From UBA4877 sp002399285 (GTDB lineage Bacteria; Bacillota; Thermoanaerobacteria; Thermoanaerobacterales; UBA4877): a DNA stretch of 64,000 bases. The notes beneath the pieces were generated by a model. It had not been told where the DNA came from. It saw only the letters and a program-made list of their open reading frames with translations, and did not search any database. This document shows, one piece after another, positions 1 to 8,671 of the stretch (position 1 is the first letter of the stretch; every line of letters starts with the position of its first letter). The DNA lies in NCBI GenBank assembly GCA_036771835.1, contig DAIPGN010000004.1, positions 62,001 through 126,000 of the forward strand. Reading direction: 5' to 3'. A program made the translations under genes and the position numbers.

Positions 1-8
1 AACGATAT

Positions 9-2801
9 ATGAGGTATTACCGTTCCACGACGTCCAATCTCAAAATTAAGGAAAAATACCTCATAAGAGTGTTGGAGAAAGACGACAAATGGGCGGCAGC
101 CTATGAAGATCTTGGAAATATCCGCTCTGAGAAAAAAGACTGGGAAAATGCCGCTCAGTATTATGCAAAAGCAATTTCCACAAGTGACCGTGAGAAGACC
201 GATTCATTATATTACTGCCTGGCCTGGTCCTATGGTAATTTGAAGGACTATAAAAACGAAGAAACCGCCTACCGCAAATGCCTTGAAATCGACCCGGAAT
301 CTCAGTATGCCAACAACAATCTCGGATATTGCCTTATGCGGCGAAATCGCTATGAGGAGGCTCTGACATTTCTTGATAAAAGTATAGGACTTGGGACCGA
401 CAAATATTTCCCCTACCGAAATAAATTTGACGCGCTTAAAAAGATGGGAAGGAAAGCGGAAGCGCTCGAGCTGGCAAGCGCGTACCCGCAATATTTCAAT
501 ACCAAGCATTACCGTGATAAGATATTGAAGATTTCCCGAGAAAGCCCGGACCTGTCGGATGTATTTTCAAAACTAAACGAGGTTACGGAATCGGATTTTG
601 CCGGTAAAATTATTGTTGCCGACGGCAACAGCGGCATTGAACTTTATCCGCACCAGCGGTATGCCATCAGGAAAATGGATCAGGTCATCTTAAATGCGTC
701 CGATTACGCCGGGCTCCTGGTCCTTCCGACCGGCGGAGGTAAAACTTTGACCGCCGCATATTGGCTCATGCACAACATTCTTGATAAGGGCAAGAAGGTC
801 ATTTGGGTCGCACACCGCCATGAACTTCTGGATCAGGCCAAAAGCAGCTTTGAAAAAGTATGTTATAGGGATATTACGGAAAACCGGCCGTCATATAACT
901 GGCGCATCATTTCAGGACGGCATGACAAACCTATATATATAAAACCAACGGATGACATTATTATCGCAAGTAAAAACAGCCTGATGCACGGAATGGATCA
1001 TTTCATCAAAAGCTGGCTGAATGTAAATGGGGATAATACATTTTTGATTATCGACGAGGCTCATCATGCAACAGCCGGAGAATACCGCGGCCTGATCGAA
1101 AATATTAGATCCAATTCCAAAAGCTTCAGGATGCTCGGATTGACGGCAACTCCTTTAAGAACTGCCGATAATGAGAAAGGTTTGTTAAAAAAAGTTTTCC
1201 CCGATGATATCGTTTATAAAATAGATCTCCGTGAACTTATAAATCGCGGGATCATCTCAGAACCTATATTCAAACACATACCCACTGATGTAAATATGGT
1301 GGAATTATTTAAAGCAAACAATTCCCAAGAGGCATTGGAGAGGATCGCCCAGGATAGTTTTTTTGACATTGACAGCATAGGAAATGAAATTGCGGCCGCA
1401 ATTGCCGGGAATAGCAAAAGAAACAACGCGATTGTCAATGAATACGTTAAGAATAAGGATACTTACAAACAAACCATAGTCTTTGCATTAAACATCAATA
1501 TGGCCATTGCCTTGAACGGGCTGTTTAATGCCTCGGGCGTACGGTCTGATTTTGTCGTTTCTAATATCAAGGACATGGCAACAAATGTAACGATTTCATC
1601 CGAGGAAAACAAAATAAAAGTTCAAAAATTCCGTGACGGCCAATTGGACGTATTGATCAACGTAAACATACTGACGGAAGGCGTTGATTTGCCAAAGGTT
1701 CAGTCAGTTTTTCTGACACGTCCTACAAAATCTACAATATTTATGACGCAGATGATAGGACGCGCCCTGCGGGGAGAAAAAGCCGGAGGTACAAAGGAAG
1801 CCTATATCGTAAGCTTCATCGATGACTGGCAGGATAAAATCGCATGGGCAAATCCCGAACAACTGTTTATCAATGAGAATATTGACTTCAACGATAAAAA
1901 CTGGGAAACGCAAAAAATGGCAATGCGTCTGGTCTCCATCGCTAAAATCGAAGAGTTTGCAAAAATCGCCAACGAAACAATTGACCCGCGCCTTTCAGAT
2001 ATTGCATTCATAGACCGCATACCAATTGGGATTTATAAATTCTCATACCTTGTCAAAAAGACCGAGGATGAAGAAACAGAAAAAAACTGCAACGTGCTCG
2101 TATATGATTGTATGAAAAACGCCTATGATCAATTACTCGCATGGCTGCCAACAGCCGACCTGGACGATGTGGAAAAAACCGCAGAACATGTGGATAAGAT
2201 CTTATTCGGTTCATTGGATCTGCTTTTAGGTTATAGCAAGCAGGATGTTGCCGACATAATAAATTACTATAAGCAGACCCAGGAGATCCCCCAGATGATT
2301 TATCTGTCCGAACGAAAGGATTATGACATTACCGCGGTAGCCCGGCATGTTATTGACAATCCCTCTGCAAAGAAAGAATATATAGAAAGCGAATGGAACC
2401 GGAGCGATAAACATTGGTCCGCATTCTTCGGCATCAATAATCAAAAAGCTTTCCGCAAATTGATTGATGATACCGTCGACCAGATCGAATACCCTGAAGA
2501 TTATGCAAAACCCGAGATAGAGCCGCTTACCGAGAAGGAAAAAGTTCAGGTTCAGGAACTGTCGCTTTATGAGATACGCCGCAGATTCCCTGAACTTGAG
2601 GAAAAAATCCGGAATGCGGTCTTTGAAAAATTTACAGATACAGATGGATTTTACCACAGTGCCCAAAGCGATTTCAAAAGCAAAAACAGGCTTGATTTTC
2701 AAATCGACCATATCACACCGGTGTCCCGCGGCGGGCTTACCGTTTTGGATAACCTGCAGCTTCTGACACGCAGCGAGAACATGAAAAAGGGAAATAAATA
2801 A
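9..2801 (+). CDS. TPR-SF2 helicase-HNH fusion protein
   Basis: Large soluble protein (930 aa from the first ATG; the frame is open to the window edge, so the true start may lie upstream). Residues about 20-165 are tetratricopeptide-like repeats. A superfamily-2 helicase core follows, with Walker A PTGGGKT near 239, IIDEAHH near 346, the GLTATP motif, and the C-terminal motif QMIGRALRGE near 581. The last 35 residues form an HNH-type ending (IDHITPVSRGG...DNLQLL...N). The architecture suggests ATP-driven translocation on nucleic acid coupled to a nicking or cutting head, with the repeats as a partner-binding arm. The second HNH half lacks the usual cysteines. The role is unknown; anti-phage defence is a plausible guess, not shown. 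No operon partner is visible inside the window. Confidence 0.8.
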   Translation: MRYYRSTTSNLKIKEKYLIRVLEKDDKWAAAYEDLGNIRSEKKDWENAAQYYAKAISTSDREKTDSLYYCLAWSYGNLKDYKNEETAYRKCLEIDPESQYANNNLGYCLMRRNRYEEALTFLDKSIGLGTDKYFPYRNKFDALKKMGRKAEALELASAYPQYFNTKHYRDKILKISRESPDLSDVFSKLNEVTESDFAGKIIVADGNSGIELYPHQRYAIRKMDQVILNASDYAGLLVLPTGGGKTLTAAYWLMHNILDKGKKVIWVAHRHELLDQAKSSFEKVCYRDITENRPSYNWRIISGRHDKPIYIKPTDDIIIASKNSLMHGMDHFIKSWLNVNGDNTFLIIDEAHHATAGEYRGLIENIRSNSKSFRMLGLTATPLRTADNEKGLLKKVFPDDIVYKIDLRELINRGIISEPIFKHIPTDVNMVELFKANNSQEALERIAQDSFFDIDSIGNEIAAAIAGNSKRNNAIVNEYVKNKDTYKQTIVFALNINMAIALNGLFNASGVRSDFVVSNIKDMATNVTISSEENKIKVQKFRDGQLDVLINVNILTEGVDLPKVQSVFLTRPTKSTIFMTQMIGRALRGEKAGGTKEAYIVSFIDDWQDKIAWANPEQLFINENIDFNDKNWETQKMAMRLVSIAKIEEFAKIANETIDPRLSDIAFIDRIPIGIYKFSYLVKKTEDEETEKNCNVLVYDCMKNAYDQLLAWLPTADLDDVEKTAEHVDKILFGSLDLLLGYSKQDVADIINYYKQTQEIPQMIYLSERKDYDITAVARHVIDNPSAKKEYIESEWNRSDKHWSAFFGINNQKAFRKLIDDTVDQIEYPEDYAKPEIEPLTEKEKVQVQELSLYEIRRRFPELEEKIRNAVFEKFTDTDGFYHSAQSDFKSKNRLDFQIDHITPVSRGGLTVLDNLQLLTRSENMKKGNK

Positions 2802-2883
2802 CGATCATAATATGAACGCAATCATGCTAAACTGCATAGAGTTGATCATCTAGGAATATTCATTAGATAGAGTATAAATTACA

Positions 2884-2917
2884 CGACGGGAATCATACTG
2901 ATGTTCCCGCCGTTTCT
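2884..2917 (+). terminator. possible terminator after helicase gene
   Basis: An imperfect stem (CGACGGGAA pairing with TTCCCGCCG, 11-base loop) is followed by TTTCTG. It lies between the convergent helicase and sigma-54 activator genes and could end either transcript. The T-run is short, so strength is uncertain. Confidence 0.45.
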
Positions 2918-2955
2918 GCGTCTACTTTATGCCAATGAGCTTGTCCAAATCAGTC

Positions 2956-4338
2956 CTATTTTGTCTCAAGGCCTTTTATTTTATTGTATAAGGTCGCTCT
3001 TGATACGCCGAGCATTTTGGCCGCCTTTGTCTTGTTCCCGCCGCAGGCATTTATTGCAGCCTGAATTTGCTCTTTAGAAAGCATGAAGTTTCCTGCTGCA
3101 AGCGTTTGTTTCATTGGATCATAATAATTCGCTGTGAAATCATCGGGCGAATCAAATGGAACAATATTTTCGATACACAATCTGTGTCCATCGGAACGAT
3201 CAATGGATGCTTCCAAAATATTCTGCAGCTCGCGTACATTTCCCGGCCATTGGTATTCCATCAGCCGTGACATCACCGCATCGTCAATATCCCGGATATT
3301 CGTGCCGAGTTGACGGTTGAGCCGCGCTACAAGCGCCAGGACAAGTTCCGGAATATCCGTCTTACGCTCGCGGAGCGACGGGACATGTATATGAAACACA
3401 TTCAGTCGGTAGTACAGGTCCAATCGAAATCTCCCGTCGGCAACCAATTGACGGATGGGAGTATTTGTTGCAGCAATTATTCTGGCATCTACGGGAATTT
3501 CGTTGATTCCTCCCACACGTGTCAATTCGTGTTCCTGAAGGACGCGCAGGAGTTTAGGCTGCATAGTAAGCGGAAGTTCACCAATTTCATCCAAGAATAA
3601 ACTGCCCTTATCCGCCAGCTCAAATTTCCCCGGTTTTCCATGCCTGTCCGCTCCGGTAAACGCTCCCGCTTCATAGCCAAAAAATTCAGATTCCATCAGA
3701 TTTTCAGGAATAGCAGAGCAATTGACTGCAATGAAACGGTAGTCCTGTCTATCGCTTAAGCAATGTATTGCATGGGCGACCAACTCTTTGCCGCTTCCGG
3801 TCTCACCCTCGATGAGCACATTTGAGTTGTTCTCCGACGCAAGCCTGATTTCCTCTTTTAACTCACGTACGCATTTACTGTTGCCTACGATTTGATCGAT
3901 GGAATAATTTGCCGTCTCAAGACGCTGTATATATTCCTCGGCATTTTTGAGTTGATTCGTTATCTGCTCGATCTCCTGTGAAAGCTCCACCGCAATACGC
4001 TGTTCACTGAGGAAAGTGATGACCATAGCTCCAATAAGCTTATGCCCCTCTCCGAAAAGCGGATAATAGTTGGCATACACAACTCCACACGTATCGGGCG
4101 ATACCAACGGTTGAGCGACCAAGGGTTTTTGTGTGCGCAGCACCTCGTCAAAATGAGAATTTGGTATTATGTCATAGGTAAGATCTCTGTATATGATTTC
4201 GTCAGAATCTATACCGGTCAATTCCTTCCAAAAAGGGCTTACATAAAGATAATGCCCTGTCGTGTCAACTACAGCGAGGGATAACCTTTCAGCACTTAAG
4301 CATGCGGAAACGATTTCAGGTGTAAAGTTTTTTCCCAT
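2956..4338 (-). CDS. sigma-54-dependent transcriptional activator (PAS-AAA+-Fis)
   Basis: Enhancer-binding protein of the NtrC class, 460 aa. Residues about 8-110 form a PAS-like sensor; a short coiled linker (115-145) leads to the AAA+ domain with Walker A GETGSGKE (178-185), the sigma-54 contact loop GAFTGA (225-230), Walker B SLFLDEIGEL and the RxDLYYRL arginine-finger region. A Fis-type helix-turn-helix lies in the last 40 residues (NKTKAAKMLGVSRATLYNKI). There is no receiver domain, so a small ligand sensed by PAS is likely. It has a strong AGGAGG site ahead of ATG. It is divergent from an operon carrying a perfect -24/-12 promoter, and is the obvious activator of that operon and probably of the one at 57-60 kb. 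Confidence 0.93.
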   Translation of the reverse strand: MGKNFTPEIVSACLSAERLSLAVVDTTGHYLYVSPFWKELTGIDSDEIIYRDLTYDIIPNSHFDEVLRTQKPLVAQPLVSPDTCGVVYANYYPLFGEGHKLIGAMVITFLSEQRIAVELSQEIEQITNQLKNAEEYIQRLETANYSIDQIVGNSKCVRELKEEIRLASENNSNVLIEGETGSGKELVAHAIHCLSDRQDYRFIAVNCSAIPENLMESEFFGYEAGAFTGADRHGKPGKFELADKGSLFLDEIGELPLTMQPKLLRVLQEHELTRVGGINEIPVDARIIAATNTPIRQLVADGRFRLDLYYRLNVFHIHVPSLRERKTDIPELVLALVARLNRQLGTNIRDIDDAVMSRLMEYQWPGNVRELQNILEASIDRSDGHRLCIENIVPFDSPDDFTANYYDPMKQTLAAGNFMLSKEQIQAAINACGGNKTKAAKMLGVSRATLYNKIKGLETK

Positions 4339-4364
4339 CTTATCCTTTCCTCCTAATATAAATG

Positions 4365-4416
4365 TGTCTACGCCGGGTGCCTATTGTTAGACAATGTTTA
4401 TATGATTTTGTACAAA
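4365..4416 (+). promoter_or_regulatory. candidate upstream activator sites for the sigma-54 regulator
   Basis: The region holds TGTCTA (4365-4370), an inverted repeat ATTGT-TAG-ACAAT (4383-4395, containing TAGACA) and a perfect 10-base palindrome TTTGTACAAA (4407-4416). The same palindrome and TGTCTA boxes recur upstream of the sigma-54 promoter at 60.1 kb. Distance from palindrome centre to the -24 element is about 65 bp, a normal enhancer position. That this is the binding site of the adjacent activator is inferred. Confidence 0.6.
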
Positions 4417-4476
4417 CGTATACAAATTATAATAATAGTTTAACCCATCATCCTACTTATTTCAAGTATCTTACCT

Positions 4477-4492
4477 TGGCACGGTAATTGCT
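4477..4492 (+). promoter_or_regulatory. sigma-54 (-24/-12) promoter
   Basis: TGGCAC-N5-TTGCT matches the sigma-54 consensus exactly, with GG and GC separated by the obligatory ten bases. The expected transcription start is near 4503, about 60 bases upstream of the first gene of the catabolic operon. Confidence 0.93.
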
Positions 4493-4564
4493 ATAATGAT
4501 ATATAGCTGCAGGAGCACGGCCGTACTGCCTTACGCTAAAATTTATATTATAGGAGTGATTCAA

Positions 4565-5341
4565 ATGCGGTTAGTAGATTTAAGTGTTACATGGACACCG
4601 GATTTGCCGGTCGAACCAAAGGAATCAATCCCAAAGATGATCTATTGGGATCATAAAAGCAAGGTATCTATTGACTCATATTTAGCTACATTCCCCGGAC
4701 TGACGGTAGATGACCTGCCGGACGGCGAGGCCTGGGCAATTGAGGGAATGCAGACCGGTACACATACCGGCACACACATGGACGCTCCATGGCATTTTGC
4801 TTCAACCATGAATAATGGTGAGCCTGCCTGGACGATAGACCAAGTTCCCCTGGAATGGTGCATGGGAAACGGAGTCGTGATCGATGCCACAGACAGACCG
4901 GATGGCTATGTATTGACTGCTAAAGATCTTGATGAGTACTTCAAGAAAATAAACTACACCCTCAAACCTGGAGACATGGTTTTGCTGCACACGACAGCTC
5001 AAACACAATGGGGAAATGAAAAATACTTAGTAACAGGCTGCGGTGTTGGCAGAGAAGGAACTTTATGGCTGCTGAACCACGGCGTCCATGCAGTCGGGAC
5101 CGATGCTTGGAGCTGGGATGCACCGTTAGGAATCGTAGCTAAGAGATATGCAGAAACCAAAGATCCGTCCATCATCTGGGAAGGACATAAAGCCGGCAGG
5201 GAAAAGGCCTATGTTCAGATGGAAAAACTGAACAACCTTGACAAGCTTCCGCCTTATGGGTTCAAAGTTATCGCTTTCCCTATAAAGCTCAAGGCTGCCA
5301 GTGCCGGTTGGGTACGCCCCGTAGCAATATTTAACGATTAG
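4565..5341 (+). CDS. cyclase-family metal-dependent hydrolase (PF04199)
   Basis: Cytoplasmic hydrolase of the kynurenine-formamidase/cyclase family, 258 aa. The metal-binding signature HTGTHMDAPWH is at residues 67-77. The ATG at 4565 is preferred over the longer reading from 4496 because TAGGAGTGAT sits just upstream and the longer reading would start on top of the sigma-54 promoter. Family members hydrolyse amides, lactones or cyclic diketones. As first gene of an operon with a BKACE lyase and thiolase, it may open a cyclic beta-dicarbonyl ring. A cyclase-family cyclohydrolase plus BKACE lyase also occurs in anaerobic phloroglucinol breakdown, to my knowledge. The substrate is not determinable from sequence. 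Confidence 0.85.
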   Translation: MRLVDLSVTWTPDLPVEPKESIPKMIYWDHKSKVSIDSYLATFPGLTVDDLPDGEAWAIEGMQTGTHTGTHMDAPWHFASTMNNGEPAWTIDQVPLEWCMGNGVVIDATDRPDGYVLTAKDLDEYFKKINYTLKPGDMVLLHTTAQTQWGNEKYLVTGCGVGREGTLWLLNHGVHAVGTDAWSWDAPLGIVAKRYAETKDPSIIWEGHKAGREKAYVQMEKLNNLDKLPPYGFKVIAFPIKLKAASAGWVRPVAIFND

Positions 5342-5356
5342 AGGGGGAAGATTATT

Positions 5357-6625
5357 ATGTCTGAAGAAAAGCAGGGTAAATTTTATTTTGGTTGGAATGT
5401 TGTTGTTGTTGCATTTATATTGTTGGCAGTCGTAGGCGCTCCCGGTATTTCCATGTCCGGACTGCCGGTGGTATCTCTCGTAACGGATTTTAAAGTAAGC
5501 GTCACCACCGTAATGCTTATGGGCGCGATAAGTATGCTGGGTGCTATGGTAGGCGCGCTCTTTGCGGGCAGGGTGATTATGCGTTTCGGTTTACGCAAAA
5601 CGGTTTCATGCCTGCTTGTTTTAAGCGGATCGCTATGGATGATCATGTCGACGGTAAAAAATATGAACCTTCTGTTTGTACTAGCCTTTTTAGCCGGCGT
5701 CATAGGTTCAGGCACTACTACACTGCCGGCCTCCGTTGTCATAAACAACTGGTTCGGACCTAAACTCAGAGGTAAGGCCATGGGCGTTACGATGATCGGA
5801 CTTAGTGCCGGTGCAGTCATTCTCAGCCCTATTGTTGCAAAGATCATAACTGCGGCGACTTGGAGAGGAGCATACCGGCTGTATGGAATTTTCGCTTGGG
5901 TAATGATCCCGCTGGTCTTGCTCACATTCTATGACACGCCGGCCGCGAAAGGCGTAACACGCCAGGGTGATATCCCGCAGGATAAGGCTGCAGAAAAGGC
6001 TGCAGGTACAGATCCGGCGGGCATGACGGCAGGTGAGGCACTGCGTACTCCTATATTCTGGATATTAATTGTTGCCCTGTTTATCATAAACGGTCTGGGC
6101 GCAGCGTGGAACGGCAACGGCCCCACCTTCCTGACCACTATAGGCTATTCTCAGGTTAAAGCATCCTACCTTATATCGCTGTGCTCTTTAGCTGCTATTA
6201 TAGCTAAGATACTATATGGAATATACAACGACATACATGGTTCAAGAAGTACCTTCAACCTGTTCCTTATACCGGTAATAGCAGCAAGCATTTGCCTTGT
6301 GCTTTCACCTAAGATGCCGGTTCTGGCCTATGCAGCGGCAATACTGTACGGCCTCTCTTTCCCGAACTCAACGGTGGGTTCCCCGCTTATTACCGGAGAA
6401 CTTTTCGGACCGAAGAACTATGGTATATTGATAGGTTATACACAATTGGTAGCCTCTTTAGGCTCCGCAATCTTCCCGATGATCGTTTCATCAATATATG
6501 GAGCGACCGGCAGTTATGTTTATTCATGGATCACCGTATTCGTATTTGCTGTTGCTGCTATGGTGTTGATCAATCTCACCTATGTTGCCAAGAAAAAATA
6601 CGAAGCTAAGAAAAGTACCGATTAG
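5357..6625 (+). CDS. MFS transporter, oxalate/formate antiporter-like
   Basis: Inner-membrane carrier of 422 aa with about twelve hydrophobic segments and a central hydrophilic loop (residues about 195-225). It begins with the FYFGWNVVVVAF type of first helix typical of the OFA and monocarboxylate-like MFS branch and has a GRVIMRFGLRKT motif after helix 2. It starts 15 bases after the cyclase gene behind AGGGGGAAG, so it is co-transcribed. It probably imports the organic-acid or cyclic substrate of the operon; antiport is possible. Confidence 0.85.
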   Translation: MSEEKQGKFYFGWNVVVVAFILLAVVGAPGISMSGLPVVSLVTDFKVSVTTVMLMGAISMLGAMVGALFAGRVIMRFGLRKTVSCLLVLSGSLWMIMSTVKNMNLLFVLAFLAGVIGSGTTTLPASVVINNWFGPKLRGKAMGVTMIGLSAGAVILSPIVAKIITAATWRGAYRLYGIFAWVMIPLVLLTFYDTPAAKGVTRQGDIPQDKAAEKAAGTDPAGMTAGEALRTPIFWILIVALFIINGLGAAWNGNGPTFLTTIGYSQVKASYLISLCSLAAIIAKILYGIYNDIHGSRSTFNLFLIPVIAASICLVLSPKMPVLAYAAAILYGLSFPNSTVGSPLITGELFGPKNYGILIGYTQLVASLGSAIFPMIVSSIYGATGSYVYSWITVFVFAVAAMVLINLTYVAKKKYEAKKSTD

Positions 6626-6721
6626 ACAGCTTCTCAGGGATACGAGGAAAGCTATTGCCTCAAGAGTTTGTTCTGAAAAGCCGGGTATGATGACAATATA
6701 AAAAATGGAGGTGAATTTGCT

Positions 6722-7639
6722 TTGGATATCGTCCAACCCTTTCTGGAACATGTTAAGGGAGATACCTGGTGTATCGTGACAGGTTATTCCCGTATCCCTT
6801 TGTTTAAACTTGACGGGGACAGAGCGGTCCTTATCGACTCCGGCATTGCCACGACGGACCGAGAGGGCCTCTTTTCCCTGTTAAAGCAGGAGAATCTTAC
6901 AGTGGCTGCCGTTTTGACAAGTCATTCCCATATAGATCACATAGGCAACCACGGGATTCTCCAAAAAGAGCAGGGAGCTAAGCTGTACATGACGCCGTTT
7001 GATGCGGCGGTTTGTGAAAATCCCATGTATTCGAAACCCTTTTTCTATGGGATGAGCTATCAAAAAATTATCCAACACGCAGCCATGTTTCTATGTCATG
7101 CCGACTATTTTATCAGGCCGGAGCACCGGTCTGTAGATATCGACGGCGCACGTTTTGAAGTGCTGCGCCTGCCTGGACACACTGCTGAGCACTTGGGATT
7201 CGTTACCCCGGATTCGGTCGCCTATCTTGGCGATGCCCTGTTGAGCGACCAAGTATTGGAATCACTTAGGATCCCATATATCATAAGTTGTGATTTAGAC
7301 ATAGATACAAAACTTCGCATTGGTAAAATGAAATACGATTATTATATCGCAGCGCACAGCGGCGTATACAAGGATGTATCAGGTCTGGCAAAGCGGAATA
7401 TAGATAATTTGCTCAGCAAGGCGGAAATGATCTGCAGTTTGGTAGACCACTATATGTCTATGGAACAGATCGCGGCCAAAGTGATCGTAAAGATGGGCAT
7501 TAAGGCCGACGACATTTATAAGATCCGTTCCTCTGTACAAGATATCCAAGTTTATGTAGAATATTTGATCGTTACCGGCCGGCTGGTACAGCGGGCCAAT
7601 AACGGGATCATCGAATACATTCGTACAGATCGTGCTTGA
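6722..7639 (+). CDS. metallo-beta-lactamase-fold hydrolase
   Basis: Zinc hydrolase of 305 aa with HSHIDH at residues 68-73, a later PGHTAEH motif and a GDALL aspartate, which is the full MBL ligand set. The start is a TTG at 6722, with GGAGGTGA at 6707-6714. The C-terminal 90 residues resemble the winged-helix tail seen in LACTB2-like and related thioester or lactone hydrolases. In this operon it may hydrolyse a lactone or acyl-CoA intermediate. The substrate is inferred only from context. Confidence 0.82.
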   Translation: MDIVQPFLEHVKGDTWCIVTGYSRIPLFKLDGDRAVLIDSGIATTDREGLFSLLKQENLTVAAVLTSHSHIDHIGNHGILQKEQGAKLYMTPFDAAVCENPMYSKPFFYGMSYQKIIQHAAMFLCHADYFIRPEHRSVDIDGARFEVLRLPGHTAEHLGFVTPDSVAYLGDALLSDQVLESLRIPYIISCDLDIDTKLRIGKMKYDYYIAAHSGVYKDVSGLAKRNIDNLLSKAEMICSLVDHYMSMEQIAAKVIVKMGIKADDIYKIRSSVQDIQVYVEYLIVTGRLVQRANNGIIEYIRTDRA

Positions 7640-7691
7640 AACTATGAGAATCATTTGCAAATAAATTTTATATATTACAAGGAGGATCATT

Positions 7692-8555
7692 ATGGACAAG
7701 ATTTTTATTACTGCTGCATTAACCGGAACATCAATAAGCCGTGAGGCTGCGCCGACCGTACCGATATTTCCTGAAGAGATCGCCGAGCAGGTCGTCGACG
7801 TAGCGAAAGCAGGAGCTGCAGTCGTACACATACATGTCAGGGATGAAAAAGGATGGCCCACCATAGATGTGGATCAGTTTACAAAGACATTTGAGGCTAT
7901 CCAAAAGGCCACAAAGGCAGCCGGGGTTGACATAATCGTCAATCTCACCACCTCGGGATCCGTTAAGCTGGAGAAGAATGAAACCCGCTTGGCTCATGTA
8001 AAAAAGCTCCGCCCCGAAATGTGCTCTTTTGACTCAGGTACCTTCAACTGGAATTACGGCGGTGTTTTCGTAAATGCGCCCGATTTTCTTGAGGATCTGT
8101 CCAAGTGCGTGATTGAAAACAATGTAAAACCAGAGTTCGAGATCTTTGACAACGGTATGCTTGGAAACGCACTCTACTGCATAAAGAAGTTCAATATACC
8201 GACGCCTTGTCATTTCCAGTTTGTATTGGGAGTAGGCGGCGCTGCCGCTGCCACGACCCGCAATCTGGTATTCCTGCAGGAGATGCTGCCGGCAGGTTCG
8301 ACCTGGTCGATAACCGGCATAGGCATATCCCATATACCCATGATGCTCGCCGGCCTGTCATTAGGCTGCACCGGCCTGCGTGTAGGATTGGAAGACAACG
8401 TATACATGTCAAAAGGCGTAAAGGCCACAAATGTAAAGCTGGTGGAACGCGCCGCAGAGTTGATCAGGCTGACCGGCCATGAGGTTGCGACCCCGGAGGA
8501 GACCAGAGAAATATTAGGAATAAAGCGTCATTCCCTTGAAGAATATCATGCATAG
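7692..8555 (+). CDS. beta-keto acid cleavage enzyme (BKACE, DUF849)
   Basis: TIM-barrel lyase of 287 aa. The N-terminal HIHVRD carries the zinc-binding His46 and His48, in the same positions as in the 3-keto-5-aminohexanoate cleavage enzyme. Family reaction: a beta-keto acid plus acetyl-CoA gives acetoacetate plus a new acyl-CoA. The start is well defined by AAGGAGG before ATG 7692. The downstream thiolase would split acetoacetyl-CoA-type products and the dehydrogenase would process 3-hydroxyacyl-CoA. The actual keto acid is unknown; triacetate-like substrates fit the neighbours. Confidence 0.9.
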   Translation: MDKIFITAALTGTSISREAAPTVPIFPEEIAEQVVDVAKAGAAVVHIHVRDEKGWPTIDVDQFTKTFEAIQKATKAAGVDIIVNLTTSGSVKLEKNETRLAHVKKLRPEMCSFDSGTFNWNYGGVFVNAPDFLEDLSKCVIENNVKPEFEIFDNGMLGNALYCIKKFNIPTPCHFQFVLGVGGAAAATTRNLVFLQEMLPAGSTWSITGIGISHIPMMLAGLSLGCTGLRVGLEDNVYMSKGVKATNVKLVERAAELIRLTGHEVATPEETREILGIKRHSLEEYHA

Positions 8556-8590
8556 GTAAAAATAAATAAGATTATAATATCATCAAAACA

Positions 8591-8635
8591 GTTGGCAGCG
8601 ATCCTATTGTCAATGGATTATAGGACGCTGCCAAC
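8591..8635 (+). other. strong intercistronic stem-loop
   Basis: GTTGGCAGCG-A-TCCTAT pairs with ATAGGACGCTGCCAAC: 16 base pairs with one bulged A and a 12-base loop. There is no T-run, so it is probably not a simple terminator. Its place between the lyase and the thiolase genes suggests mRNA stabilisation, processing, or partial attenuation within the operon. Confidence 0.75.
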
Positions 8636-8671
8636 AAGACATGAAGCGCTTATAACAAGGAGGATATATAT

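Noticed and set aside
8591..8607. Possible internal sigma-54 promoter starting TTGGCAG
   Set aside because: No GC pair ten bases after the GG; the sequence is better explained as the left arm of the stem-loop.
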